Of a DNA stretch of 64,000 nt, positions 8,691 to 17,339 are shown one piece after another. The DNA is from Candidatus Bathyarchaeota archaeon (GTDB taxonomy: Archaea > Thermoproteota > Bathyarchaeia > Bathyarchaeales > Bathycorpusculaceae). Positions within the stretch are counted from its first letter, which is position 1. Each line of letters begins with the position of its first letter. The notes beneath the pieces are model-generated. The model did not search any database. It saw nothing but the letters and a program-made list of their open reading frames with translations, and was not told the DNA's origin. The stretch is from contig JAOULW010000009.1 of assembly GCA_029881805.1 (NCBI GenBank), positions 1-64,000 on the forward strand, read 5' to 3'. A program made the translations under genes and the position numbers.

Positions 8691-9542
8691 ATGGCGAAGG
8701 TTCGGCGTCCAACACAAGCCGGGACCTTCTACCAAGGAAACACTGAATCACTAAGGAGACAGATAGAGAATTGCTTTCTCCACGAGTTTGGGCCTGGAAA
8801 AATTCCAAAAGTCACAAAAGCTGGCCCGAGACAGGTTATAGGTTTAGTGTGTCCGCATGCAGGATACATGTTTTCTGGACCAGTGGCAGCCCATGCCTAT
8901 TACAAACTTGCTGTAGACGGTAAGCCAAATGTTGTAGTCATTCTCGGTCCGAATCATATGGGTTACGGTAGCGCGTTAGCCGTTATGACTGAAGGTCTTT
9001 GGCGCACTCCTTTAGGCGATGTTGAGGTGGACGGTGAAATAGCCAACAGGATTGTGCATGAATCGCGCATCGTCGATGTGGACGAAACTGCCCATCGCTT
9101 TGAACACTCAATTGAGGTCCAGCTTCCGTTTCTTCAGTATCTTTTTGGCTCGCAATTCAGGATTGTTCCCCTCTGCTTTTTGATGCAAGACTTGTCCTCA
9201 GCTAAAGAGGTTGGACAAGCCGTAGCCAAAGTATTAGCTGGAAAAGACGCTGTTATTATTGCTTCTTCAGACATGACCCATTATGAACCGCAAGAGAGCG
9301 CGGCGAGGAAGGATAGGTTGGCTCTTGAAGCCGTTGAAGCTATGGATGAAGCGAAATTTTTTTTAACAGTAGAGGAGCACCAAATTAGCGCTTGCGGATA
9401 CGGTCCAATAGCTACATTAGTCTCTGCGGCGAAGTTTCTGAACGCGAAAGAGGCAAAACTATTATGTTATAAGACTAGTGGAAATATAACTGGCGACTAC
9501 TCAAGTGTTGTTGGGTATGCTGCCGTGTGTTTCACAAAATAG
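8691..9542 (+). CDS. MEMO1-family protein (AmmeMemoRadiSam system protein B)
   Basis: The 283-residue protein begins VRRPTQAGTFYQG and contains GLVCPHAGYMFSGPVAAHAY, VVILGPNHMGYG, HSIEVQLPFLQ and IIASSDMTHY. These are the conserved His/Asp segments of the MEMO fold, related to class III extradiol dioxygenases. The biochemical role of the archaeal family is unsettled, and it often sits next to mevalonate kinase as here. ATG 8691 has an upstream GAGGGGG. Confidence 0.9.
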   Translation: MAKVRRPTQAGTFYQGNTESLRRQIENCFLHEFGPGKIPKVTKAGPRQVIGLVCPHAGYMFSGPVAAHAYYKLAVDGKPNVVVILGPNHMGYGSALAVMTEGLWRTPLGDVEVDGEIANRIVHESRIVDVDETAHRFEHSIEVQLPFLQYLFGSQFRIVPLCFLMQDLSSAKEVGQAVAKVLAGKDAVIIASSDMTHYEPQESAARKDRLALEAVEAMDEAKFFLTVEEHQISACGYGPIATLVSAAKFLNAKEAKLLCYKTSGNITGDYSSVVGYAAVCFTK

Positions 9543-9551
9543 TGGTGTAGA

Positions 9552-10535
9552 ATGGGGGTCGTTGCCTCAGCTCCCGCCAAGGTAATACTCTTCGGAGAAC
9601 ACTTCGTGGTTTATGGTGAACCAGCTATAGTCTTGGCCATAGATACAAGGGCATATGCGAAAATAGAAAACCGCGACGACGAACGTCTGTGTCTACATTC
9701 ATCAAATCTCAATCTTTCTGCATATTTCGAAGATGGAACCTTCAAGGTTGAACAGGGAAATACTAGGGAAGCAAGAATGAAGTTTGAGCCAATAAGACTG
9801 GCCGCTGAAAGAGTTTTGGAGATGTACGGAAAACATGTCGGTTTGAATATTGAGATTAACTCCACCGTTCCTGTCGCTGCAGGTCTAGGATCATCGGCAG
9901 CCGTGGTAGCGGCCGTGACAGCAGCAGCGGCTACTCTTTTGAGTGTGAAAATTTCGAAACAAGATATTTTCCAAATAACCTTCGAAGCGGAAAAAATAGT
10001 GCATGGAACCCCCTCGGGAATAGACCCGGCGATATCAACTTTTGGGGGGGCACTTCTTTTTCAGATGGACACAGGATTCAAACCTTTAGACGTCAAAATG
10101 GACATTCCACTAGTTATCGGAGATACTGGCGTAGAAAGGCTGACCCGCGTTCAAGTTGAAAAAGTGCGGCAAGTGAGAGAAAAATATCCACAGGTTGTTG
10201 AACCGATGATGTTTGCGGCTCGAGAGATTGTTTTGAGAGCCATAGATGCAATTAAGAAAAATGATATGAATACGCTTGGAGATTTGATGAATATTAACCA
10301 CGCGCTACTTTACGGGTTAGGGGTTTCTGACGAATCCCTAGAATGGCTTATTAATGCTGCACGAAAAGCAGGAGCCTTCGGCGCAAAACTGACTGGTGCG
10401 GGCGGCGGTGGATGCATGATCGCTTTAGCAAATGACGAAAGGCTTGAGCAGGTGTTGGAAGCCATGAAGAGGGCTGGTGGAAGAACGTTCACAGCTAGAA
10501 AAACTGATGAAGGTGTCAGAATTGAAGGAGCCTAA
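9552..10535 (+). CDS. mvk: Mevalonate kinase
   Basis: A GHMP kinase of 327 residues that phosphorylates mevalonate for isoprenoid lipid synthesis. It has SAPAKVILFGEHFVVYGEPA at the N-terminus, the ATP-binding VPVAAGLGSSAAVVAAV (about residues 105-121), GTPSGIDPAISTFGG, and the C-terminal LTGAGGGGCMIAL. It overlaps the next gene, isopentenyl phosphate kinase, by 29 bases. With IPK and type 2 isomerase it marks the archaeal mevalonate route that goes through isopentenyl phosphate. Confidence 0.96.
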   Translation: MGVVASAPAKVILFGEHFVVYGEPAIVLAIDTRAYAKIENRDDERLCLHSSNLNLSAYFEDGTFKVEQGNTREARMKFEPIRLAAERVLEMYGKHVGLNIEINSTVPVAAGLGSSAAVVAAVTAAAATLLSVKISKQDIFQITFEAEKIVHGTPSGIDPAISTFGGALLFQMDTGFKPLDVKMDIPLVIGDTGVERLTRVQVEKVRQVREKYPQVVEPMMFAAREIVLRAIDAIKKNDMNTLGDLMNINHALLYGLGVSDESLEWLINAARKAGAFGAKLTGAGGGGCMIALANDERLEQVLEAMKRAGGRTFTARKTDEGVRIEGA

Positions 10536-11322
10536 ACCTACAATCTTGAAAGTTGGCGGTTCTGTAATAACCGACAAGAATAAGGAGCTTGATGCAAAAA
10601 CGCAAGTCATGAACCGACTGGCAGAGGAGATTCAACAAGCAAAAATTGAAAACTTGGTAGTAGTTCATGGCGGCGGAGGCTTTGGACACCCAACGGCGCA
10701 AAAATATAACATTAAGGCTGGATTGAAAGAAGAAAATCAGAAAGTTGGTTTTGCGGAAACGCACCACATTATGACTATGCTTAACGGTTTGTTTATGGAT
10801 GCTTTTATGTGGCACAAGATCCCTGCAGTAAGCGTCACGCCATCATCATGTATAATAACAGAAAACGGCAGAATCCAATACTTCGAATACACGCTTATGA
10901 AAATGCTACTACAAATGGATTTTTTACCAGTGCTCTACGGAGACGCTGTGTTAGACACGAAGTTAGGCTTCACAATACTCTCTGGAGACCAGTTAATTTC
11001 AAGACTTGCAGTCGGGCTCAACGCAGAACGCATTATAGTTGGGGTGGATGTTGATGGGTTATACAATTGTGACCCTAAAGCGGAAAAAAACGCGAAATTG
11101 TTCGCGCATCTAACATTAGAGGAGCTTAAAAAACTCCAAAAAAAGACTGTCAAGCCTACAGCTTGTGACGTTACAGGCGGCATGTTCGGCAAAATAGCCG
11201 AACTTATACCCGCAATAGAACATGGAATTTCTGCAAAGATCGTTAATGCAACGAAGCCAAACCATATCTACAAAGTCCTTAAAGGAGAAGATGTACAAGG
11301 CACCTTAATAGAGAAGGAATAA
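10507..11322 (+). CDS. ipk: Isopentenyl phosphate kinase
   Basis: An amino-acid-kinase-fold enzyme of about 271 residues that phosphorylates isopentenyl phosphate to IPP. Diagnostic segments are ILKVGGSVITDKNKE, the VVHGGGGFGHPTAQKY loop whose His is conserved in IPK, and VTGGMFGKIAELIPAIEHG. I place the start at ATG 10507, inside the end of mvk; GTG 10513 or TTG 10522 are alternatives. It sits between mvk and fni. Confidence 0.93.
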   Translation: MKVSELKEPKPTILKVGGSVITDKNKELDAKTQVMNRLAEEIQQAKIENLVVVHGGGGFGHPTAQKYNIKAGLKEENQKVGFAETHHIMTMLNGLFMDAFMWHKIPAVSVTPSSCIITENGRIQYFEYTLMKMLLQMDFLPVLYGDAVLDTKLGFTILSGDQLISRLAVGLNAERIIVGVDVDGLYNCDPKAEKNAKLFAHLTLEELKKLQKKTVKPTACDVTGGMFGKIAELIPAIEHGISAKIVNATKPNHIYKVLKGEDVQGTLIEKE

Positions 11323-11324
11323 AG

Positions 11325-12428
11325 TTGGCGAAGGAAACGAGAAAACGCAAAGCAGACCACATAAAAATCTCTCTCAACCGGAAAGTTCAAGCCAGAACAG
11401 CAACAACAGGATTTGAAGACATATATTTCATCCATAAAACCTTGCCTGAGATTAACAAGCAAGAAATCGATTTGTCTACGACCTTTTTAGGTCACAAGTT
11501 TTCTGCACCTATAATCGCAGGCGCAATAACTGGTGGAACACTGGGAGCCACAAAAATCAATGCAACAATAGCTGAAGTCATAGAAAAGCTAGGCCTAGGG
11601 ATGGGTGTCGGAAGTCAACGAGCCGCTCTGGAAGAGGAGAAACTCGAAAAAACATTTGCAATAACTAGGAAAAAAGCTCCAACAGTCTTCTTAATCGCAA
11701 ATATTGGTGGTGCGCAACTCGTCAACGGATATGGCATAAAAGAAGTTAGAAAAGCCGTAGAAATGATTGACGCGGATGCCATTGCAATACACTTAAACCC
11801 GCTACAAGAAGCTTCGCAACCAGAAGGACAAACAAACTTCAAAGGAGTACTTGAGAAAATCGCGGAACTTGCAAAAGAGCTAGACAAACCAATTATCGTC
11901 AAGGAAACTGGTGCCGGCATTGCAGCAGAAGAGGCAAAGAAGCTTGAGTCTGCTGGCGTCAGAGCCATAGACATAAGTGGAGTGGGAGGCACAAGCTTTG
12001 CAGCGGTTGAATATTATCGCGCAAAAAAGCAGAAAGACAATTATCAACATAGATTGGGCGAAGTTTTTTGGGATTGGGGCATCCCAACAGCCATAAGCAT
12101 CGCTGAGGTTTCTGAGACAGTCAATATTCCCGTTATAGCCTCTGGTGGAATCCGCGACGGCGTAGACGTGGCTAAAGCTTTGGCCTTGGGTGCAAGCCTA
12201 ACAAGCCTTTCTCATCCAATACTTCAAGCAGCAGTTACAGGCGTAAAAGCAACAGAAAGCATGTTCTCCCTTTTAATAGAAGAGTTAAGAAATGCAATGT
12301 TTCTTGTGGGAGCAGCGTCTGTGGAACACCTGCGAAAAGCCCCACTTGTGGTGATGGGCAAAACATTGGAATGGTTAAGGAATAGAGGTTTCAATTTCGA
12401 AAAATTTGCTACAAGAGGGAGGAGTTAG
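11325..12428 (+). CDS. fni: Type 2 isopentenyl-diphosphate delta-isomerase
   Basis: The 367-residue flavoprotein interconverts IPP and DMAPP, using FMN and NAD(P)H. It opens with [17 protein letters not shown] and has the TIM-barrel segments [65 protein letters not shown] and [20 protein letters not shown]. The start is TTG, just after the IPK stop with GAGAAGGA as ribosome-binding site. Confidence 0.96.
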   Translation: MAKETRKRKADHIKISLNRKVQARTATTGFEDIYFIHKTLPEINKQEIDLSTTFLGHKFSAPIIAGAITGGTLGATKINATIAEVIEKLGLGMGVGSQRAALEEEKLEKTFAITRKKAPTVFLIANIGGAQLVNGYGIKEVRKAVEMIDADAIAIHLNPLQEASQPEGQTNFKGVLEKIAELAKELDKPIIVKETGAGIAAEEAKKLESAGVRAIDISGVGGTSFAAVEYYRAKKQKDNYQHRLGEVFWDWGIPTAISIAEVSETVNIPVIASGGIRDGVDVAKALALGASLTSLSHPILQAAVTGVKATESMFSLLIEELRNAMFLVGAASVEHLRKAPLVVMGKTLEWLRNRGFNFEKFATRGRS

Positions 12429-12431
12429 CTA

Positions 12432-13502
12432 ATGGATATTGAAAAGTTTCTCGAGGATAGAGCTAATCTGATAGATAAGGCAATTGCGAAATACATTCCG
12501 AGAATCTTCTCAAGAAAGGCAATTTTCTTCAAAAATAACCTACCGAGATATTCTTACAACCTAGAAACCCTAAACAAAGCAGTCGCTGAGCCTATCTGGG
12601 AGTTTCTTGATAGAGGCGGAAAAAGATGGCGCCCATCCCTTTTTCTGCTAATCTGTGAAGCCCTAGGCAAAAATCCTAAGGATTTCGCTGATTTCGCCAT
12701 AATCCCAGAAGTGATTCATAATGGAACATTAATGATAGATGACATAGAGGATGCGTCTGAATTCCGAAGGGGAAAACCATGCACATACAAGATCTATGGC
12801 TTAGACATAGCAATAAACGCTGGAAATGCTATGTATTACCTGCCGCTTCTGCCACTAATAGAAAACAGAGAAAAAGTCTCCATAGAGAAGCTCTGCAAGA
12901 TCTATGAAATCTATGTACAAGAGATGACCAACCTGAGCTTTGGACAAGCCATGGACATCGCGTGGCATAGAGGCTTAGCAAACGCTGATGAAATAAATGA
13001 AAAGGACTATTTGCAAATGTGCGCTTACAAGACCGGAACCCTAGCAAGGATGGCTGCCGAGATTTCTGCCGTCTTGGCTGACGCAAACGAAGAACTTGTG
13101 GAAAAACTTGGGCACTTCGCCGAAAGTATAGGGATAGCTTTCCAAATGCAAGATGACATCCTTGATTTGACAGGTAGAGATTTTGCAGAAAAGAAGGGTG
13201 GACGCGGAAAAGACATAACTGAAGGAAAGAGAAGCTTGATAGTTGTTCACACACTTAAGGTCGCAAATGCCAAGGACAGAGAAAGGCTTACTGGAATCCT
13301 CAACACACACACATCAGATCAGAAACTCATAGACGAAGCTATTAGAATAATGGAAAAATATGATTCCTTAGATTATGTGAAGAACCTCGCAAGGAAAATT
13401 GTGGAGAAAAGCTGGAAAAACGCTGAAAGGCTTTTGCCCGCTTCAAATGCAAAGGAAAGACTAGACGCCTTTGCAAAATTTTTAATTGAAAGAAAAATCT
13501 AA
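12432..13502 (+). CDS. idsA: Polyprenyl (geranylgeranyl/farnesyl) diphosphate synthase
   Basis: A trans-prenyltransferase of 356 residues. It shows GGKRWRPSLFLLICEALG, the first Asp-rich motif MIDDIEDASEFRRGKP and the second motif AFQMQDDILDLTG. It condenses IPP with allylic diphosphates to make lipid side chains. Chain length cannot be read from the sequence alone. It starts three bases after fni and overlaps gltX. Confidence 0.93.
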   Translation: MDIEKFLEDRANLIDKAIAKYIPRIFSRKAIFFKNNLPRYSYNLETLNKAVAEPIWEFLDRGGKRWRPSLFLLICEALGKNPKDFADFAIIPEVIHNGTLMIDDIEDASEFRRGKPCTYKIYGLDIAINAGNAMYYLPLLPLIENREKVSIEKLCKIYEIYVQEMTNLSFGQAMDIAWHRGLANADEINEKDYLQMCAYKTGTLARMAAEISAVLADANEELVEKLGHFAESIGIAFQMQDDILDLTGRDFAEKKGGRGKDITEGKRSLIVVHTLKVANAKDRERLTGILNTHTSDQKLIDEAIRIMEKYDSLDYVKNLARKIVEKSWKNAERLLPASNAKERLDAFAKFLIERKI

Positions 13503-15273
13503 GCCAAACAGAGTGAAACAATTGACCTGTAGAGATGCTGAGCTCAGAGAAAATATTAGAAAAATCGCTCTACTAAACGCCGTGAAACATGACGGCAAGG
13601 CACAAACAGGACCAGTTATTGGAAAGATACTCGGTGAAAAACCAGAGTTTAGAACTAAAACCAAAGAATTGTCTGCCTTAGTCAACGATGTTATTCGAGA
13701 AATCAACAATCTTTCACTAAATGAGCAAAAGGACATAATTGAAGAAAAATGGCCAGAATCCCTCAAAAAGGAAAAGGTTGAAGAGGAGAAGCGTCTTCCA
13801 CCCTTGCCAAATGTGGAAAAGTATGCTCAAGTCATAACTCGGTTTTCACCGAATCCAGATTGCGTTCTGCATTTGGGCTCGGCGAGAGCTATAATATTAT
13901 GCCATGAATATGCACGTATGTACAATGGAAAATTCCTTCTGCGCTTTGAGGACACGGACCCAAAATTAAAGAAACCTGTTCCGGAGTTTTACGACCGTAT
14001 TAGAGAAGACTTGATCTGGCTTGGATGTAAGACAGATGAAGAGTACATACAAAGCGACAGAGTCCCCCTCTACTACGAGTATGCTGAAAAATTATTGAAG
14101 GAGGGCAATGCCTACGTTTGCACGTGTCAGCCTGAAAAATTTAGGAAGAAGACACTAGCCAACAAGCCATGTGACTGCCGTAATCTGCCACCAGAAAAAC
14201 ATCTGGCAATGTGGCAAAAAATGCTTGAAGGCAAGTGTGGAGAAGGAGAAGCAGTAGTCCGCATTAAAACTGATTTAAACCATCCTAACCCAGCGGTTCG
14301 AGACTGGCCTGCCATTAGAGTCATAGACGCCGAAAAGTACCCACACCCACGAGTTGGACGCAGATACCACGCGTGGCCTCTATACAATCTGGCGTGCGGC
14401 GTGGACGACCATCTTATGGGCGTAACCCACATAATCCGAGGAAAAGAACACTTGACAAACATGGTCAGACAAGAATACATGTACAAGCACTTAGGCTGGC
14501 GATATCCAGAAGCTATACATTACGGCAGACTAAAAATAACAGGAGCTTCTCTTAGTAAGTCGAAAATCGTTCAAGGAATAAGGGAAGGACTTTTCAAAGA
14601 TTGGGATGACCCACGTTTGGCAACTTTTGCGGCTTTGAGAAGGCGGGGAATAACATCTGAAGCTATTAAGAAGATGATAATTGATGTTGGTCCAAAAACT
14701 TCAGATGTCATTTTAAGCTGGGAAAATCTGTATGCTTACAACCGCAAAATTTTAGATCCAAATTCAAACAGGTACTTCTTTGTGCACAACCCAATAGAAT
14801 TGAAAACAACCCATATTCCAAGGTTGTTTGTCGCAAGGCTTCATTTGCATCCTGACAAGCCCGAAAGAGGAAGCCGAGAGTATACAATAAAGCCTAATTT
14901 AGATGATAAATCTGCATCATTCTGGGTCCCTAAGAAAGATGTAAACGCCTCAAAGGTTGAAAGTACAATTCGTCTCATGGAGTTGTTCAACGTGAAAATC
15001 GAAAAAGTAGACGCATGTTCCGCTGAAGCATCCTTCGCTGGCGAATCTTACGAAGATGCTAGAAAGGTCAAGGCGCAACTGATTCACTGGATACCTGTTG
15101 GAGAGGGCATGCCCTGCGAAGTCGTCATGCCAGATGCAACGCTAGCTGAAGGAATTGCAGAAAGTGAATGTAAACGGTTAAAGCCAAATACCACAATACA
15201 GTTTGAGAGGTTCGGTTTCGTCAGAATCGACAAAGTTGATGCGAAATTAACGGCCTATTATACACACAGATGA
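13486..15273 (+). CDS. gltX: Glutamyl-tRNA synthetase, archaeal type
   Basis: A class I synthetase of up to 595 residues. After an N-terminal helical region, RFSPNPDCVLHLGSARAI holds the HIGH-like motif (HLGS) and ITGASLSKSKIVQG holds the KMSKS-like motif. The C-terminal half is the beta-barrel anticodon-binding type of archaeal GluRS/eukaryotic GlnRS. Archaeal enzymes of this type usually also charge tRNA-Gln with Glu. TTG 13486 overlaps idsA by 17 bases; GTG 13513 is a possible later start. Confidence 0.95.
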   Translation: MKEKSKPNRVKQLTCRDAELRENIRKIALLNAVKHDGKAQTGPVIGKILGEKPEFRTKTKELSALVNDVIREINNLSLNEQKDIIEEKWPESLKKEKVEEEKRLPPLPNVEKYAQVITRFSPNPDCVLHLGSARAIILCHEYARMYNGKFLLRFEDTDPKLKKPVPEFYDRIREDLIWLGCKTDEEYIQSDRVPLYYEYAEKLLKEGNAYVCTCQPEKFRKKTLANKPCDCRNLPPEKHLAMWQKMLEGKCGEGEAVVRIKTDLNHPNPAVRDWPAIRVIDAEKYPHPRVGRRYHAWPLYNLACGVDDHLMGVTHIIRGKEHLTNMVRQEYMYKHLGWRYPEAIHYGRLKITGASLSKSKIVQGIREGLFKDWDDPRLATFAALRRRGITSEAIKKMIIDVGPKTSDVILSWENLYAYNRKILDPNSNRYFFVHNPIELKTTHIPRLFVARLHLHPDKPERGSREYTIKPNLDDKSASFWVPKKDVNASKVESTIRLMELFNVKIEKVDACSAEASFAGESYEDARKVKAQLIHWIPVGEGMPCEVVMPDATLAEGIAESECKRLKPNTTIQFERFGFVRIDKVDAKLTAYYTHR

Positions 15274-15290
15274 TGATAGGAGAATAAGAA

Positions 15291-15590
15291 ATGCGTAAAC
15301 AAGATAAAATAATCATATGGCCAACCTACTTCGATTCGACTAAAGCATGGAAAAACGGTAGGCGAGTCTCTAAGGGTTTGGCTGTGCCTTCTCCAAGAAT
15401 CTTAGAGTTAAAGGAAGCTGCTGAAAAACTTGGCTTGGAGAATGAGGTTGTCCAAGATGCTGGTTATCCGAAGACCCCATGGATAAAAACAGGTATGCTA
15501 CTTGTGAAAAAGAATGAAGCAAAAGACCAGATAATTGAAAGGATTGCAAAGCAGCTGATAAAGATCCGCAGTTCAAGTTCGACAAAATAG
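15291..15590 (+). CDS. srp19: Signal recognition particle protein SRP19
   Basis: A 99-residue protein with KIIIWPTYFDSTKAWKNGRR at the N-terminus, AVPSPRILELKEAAEKLGL and a C-terminal GYPKTPWIKTGMLLVKK. It binds 7S RNA and promotes SRP54 loading for protein targeting. AGGAGAATAAGAA precedes its ATG. It ends the plus-strand block and faces rps8e eight bases away. Confidence 0.95.
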   Translation: MRKQDKIIIWPTYFDSTKAWKNGRRVSKGLAVPSPRILELKEAAEKLGLENEVVQDAGYPKTPWIKTGMLLVKKNEAKDQIIERIAKQLIKIRSSSSTK

Positions 15591-15597
15591 TTTGCGA

Positions 15598-15996
15598 TTA
15601 ACTTTTTTCTTCTTCGCCAATTAAAACAGCGTTTATTATCCCGTCTTGTCCCGGGCGGGAAGTGACACGTGCTAAACCCAAAGATGTCTCTATGGTTGCG
15701 CCTTTTGTTATTACACCTCTGCGGTCGTAGTCAATGTTTGAAGGATTCTTGACAACGCGGACAATTTCGACCTTTTCTGTTTTTCCGCTCTTTGGTTCTG
15801 TTACACATGCGTATTTGTCGCGTAAGACCTTAATCTTCAAGTTTCCGCCTCTTCCTCTGGCGATTTTAGGTTTCGTTTCGCCCAGTAGGGATTCTGCTGG
15901 AAAAGAGCCTTTTTCAAATTTTCTTTTCCCTCTGTAAGGTCTTTTTCTGCCCCCAGAAGGCTTCTTCTTGTGCAAGCTGCCGTGCAAAACCGACAT
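15598..15996 (-). CDS. rps8e: Small ribosomal subunit protein eS8
   Basis: The 132-residue protein starts with GSLHKKKPSGGRKRPYRGKR and contains KIARGRGGNLKIKVLRDKYA and KNPSNIDYDRRGVITKGATI, the archaeal/eukaryotic S8e core. It is a 30S protein without a bacterial equivalent. It has its own TATA box just upstream, so it is probably monocistronic. Confidence 0.95.
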   Translation of the reverse strand: MSVLHGSLHKKKPSGGRKRPYRGKRKFEKGSFPAESLLGETKPKIARGRGGNLKIKVLRDKYACVTEPKSGKTEKVEIVRVVKNPSNIDYDRRGVITKGATIETSLGLARVTSRPGQDGIINAVLIGEEEKS

Positions 15997-16048
15997 TTTA
16001 TTTCCCTTTGGTTTCTAAAGCTAGGCGTTCACTATCACCCTTGTTTTG

Positions 16049-16056
16049 CATATAAA
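16049..16056 (-). promoter_or_regulatory. TATA box of rps8e
   Basis: On the minus strand this reads TTTATATG, close to the archaeal consensus, about 53 bases before the rps8e start. Transcription would begin near 16025. Confidence 0.6.
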
Positions 16057-16072
16057 CCTATCCATTTCGAGT

Positions 16073-16669
16073 TCAAGGTTTTTCTTGCTTCGAAAAGTCT
16101 TCAAAAACGTGTTTTAATTCTTTCTTCATAGTTGCTTTGTCATGGCTCAAAGCGAAGTAGTCTGCGAAATATTCAGTTGTTCTAAGAACTGATGAACGTC
16201 CACTTCTTTCGCTAGCAACCAGACTCATTTCTTTAAGCATTTTAATGTGACCGTAGACGTGGTGTCCGCGTACTTCAACGACTCTCTTTTGCGATACCGG
16301 TTGCCTGTAGGCTATGTATGAAAGAGTTTTCAGTGGACCAGTAGAAAGCAGCGGTCTTTTGACGAGTTTTCTGACGTGAGGAGTAAAATCAGTCTTTAGC
16401 TGCAAAACATATCTTTCGTCTTTCAACTCCAAAATCTCAAGGGCTGTTTTCCTACCTGAATATCCTTGCATGAGCATTTTCGCAAGTTTTTTTGCTTTCT
16501 TCTTTGAACGGGTCTTCAAAACTGAGCATAATTCGTTCAAGCCTAAGGGGCGACCAGCAACGTATAATGCAGCTTCTACAAGCGCTAAGTCGTGCTGCAT
16601 TTTTTCCGTAGTTCGCGCCTGCTGAAGAGCTGCTTCCACGTCAAACGCTTGCTTTTCCGCCTTCTGCAA
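16073..16669 (-). CDS. scpB: Segregation and condensation protein ScpB
   Basis: The 198-residue protein has the ScpB winged-helix pattern: LVEAALYVAGRPLGLNELCS, LQLKTDFTPHVRKLVKRPLL, LKTLSYIAYRQPVSQKRVVE and VRGHHVYGHIKMLKEMSLV. ScpB dimers bind the ScpA kleisin in SMC complexes that organise chromosomes. TTG 16669 overlaps the end of scpA by 29 bases; ATG 16600 (MQHDLALVEAAL) is an alternative start. The order smc-scpA-scpB is a single transcription unit. Confidence 0.88.
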   Translation of the reverse strand: MQKAEKQAFDVEAALQQARTTEKMQHDLALVEAALYVAGRPLGLNELCSVLKTRSKKKAKKLAKMLMQGYSGRKTALEILELKDERYVLQLKTDFTPHVRKLVKRPLLSTGPLKTLSYIAYRQPVSQKRVVEVRGHHVYGHIKMLKEMSLVASERSGRSSVLRTTEYFADYFALSHDKATMKKELKHVFEDFSKQEKP

Positions 16670-17339
16670 TATTTAAATCTCCAACAGTTATGAATATTTC
16701 CTCAGATTCTTCATTCTGCCATAAGCCTACCTTTCCTTCCTGTGCCAGAAATAATAGGAGGATAAACGTGCGAATCGCTTCAAAGCGTCCCATAGTCTTT
16801 ATGAAAGTTGAAAACTCCACTATTCCAGACCCCTTCACCGTGTGCGAAAGAGATGCGTAAAGCTTCTCCATTTGCAGTTCAATTTCCATTAGATAAATAT
16901 CCAACTGTGGCAGGATTTCTGAGGGTGTTGGGAGAATAGGTTCTTCAACTGCTCTTTCAAAACGGACCAGTTTCTCCCCTTTCAAAACGTCGTCTAGGAC
17001 TTCCAGCAGATTCTTTATGGTTGTTGAAGTCAATTCATGCCTTAAAGGTAGAAATAAGGGAGGAGGCAGAAAATCTTGTGGAGGCTTCGGGGGTGGCGGC
17101 GCTTCTTCCAGCTTAAGCAGAAGCCTCGACTTCATTAGGTATATGAGGGCTGAAGAATCGAGGGCTACGCCTGACGCCCTAAAGTCTATTTTTCCAGTTT
17201 TTTCCATTTCTTCAAGGAAAGATGTGAGCAAGTATGCAACATTGATGTTCCAAGGTGTGAGTTTTTCGAGTTTGTGAAACTCGAATAGGATGTTCCATGG
17301 TGGTCGCAGGTAAAAGGGCTTCTTGAGTGTGGCAGCCAT
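16641..17339 (-). CDS. scpA: Segregation and condensation protein ScpA (kleisin)
   Basis: This 232-residue kleisin bridges the SMC heads. The N-terminal domain (about residues 10-70) has PPWNILFEFHKLEKLTPWNI and DFRASGVALDSSALIYLMKS. A proline-rich linker (EEAPPPPKPPQDFLPPP) follows, and a C-terminal winged-helix region starts near 160 (RFEAIRTFILLLFLAQEGKV). Its ATG overlaps the smc stop by one base, which couples the two. Confidence 0.9.
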   Translation of the reverse strand: MAATLKKPFYLRPPWNILFEFHKLEKLTPWNINVAYLLTSFLEEMEKTGKIDFRASGVALDSSALIYLMKSRLLLKLEEAPPPPKPPQDFLPPPLFLPLRHELTSTTIKNLLEVLDDVLKGEKLVRFERAVEEPILPTPSEILPQLDIYLMEIELQMEKLYASLSHTVKGSGIVEFSTFIKTMGRFEAIRTFILLLFLAQEGKVGLWQNEESEEIFITVGDLNIAEGGKASV

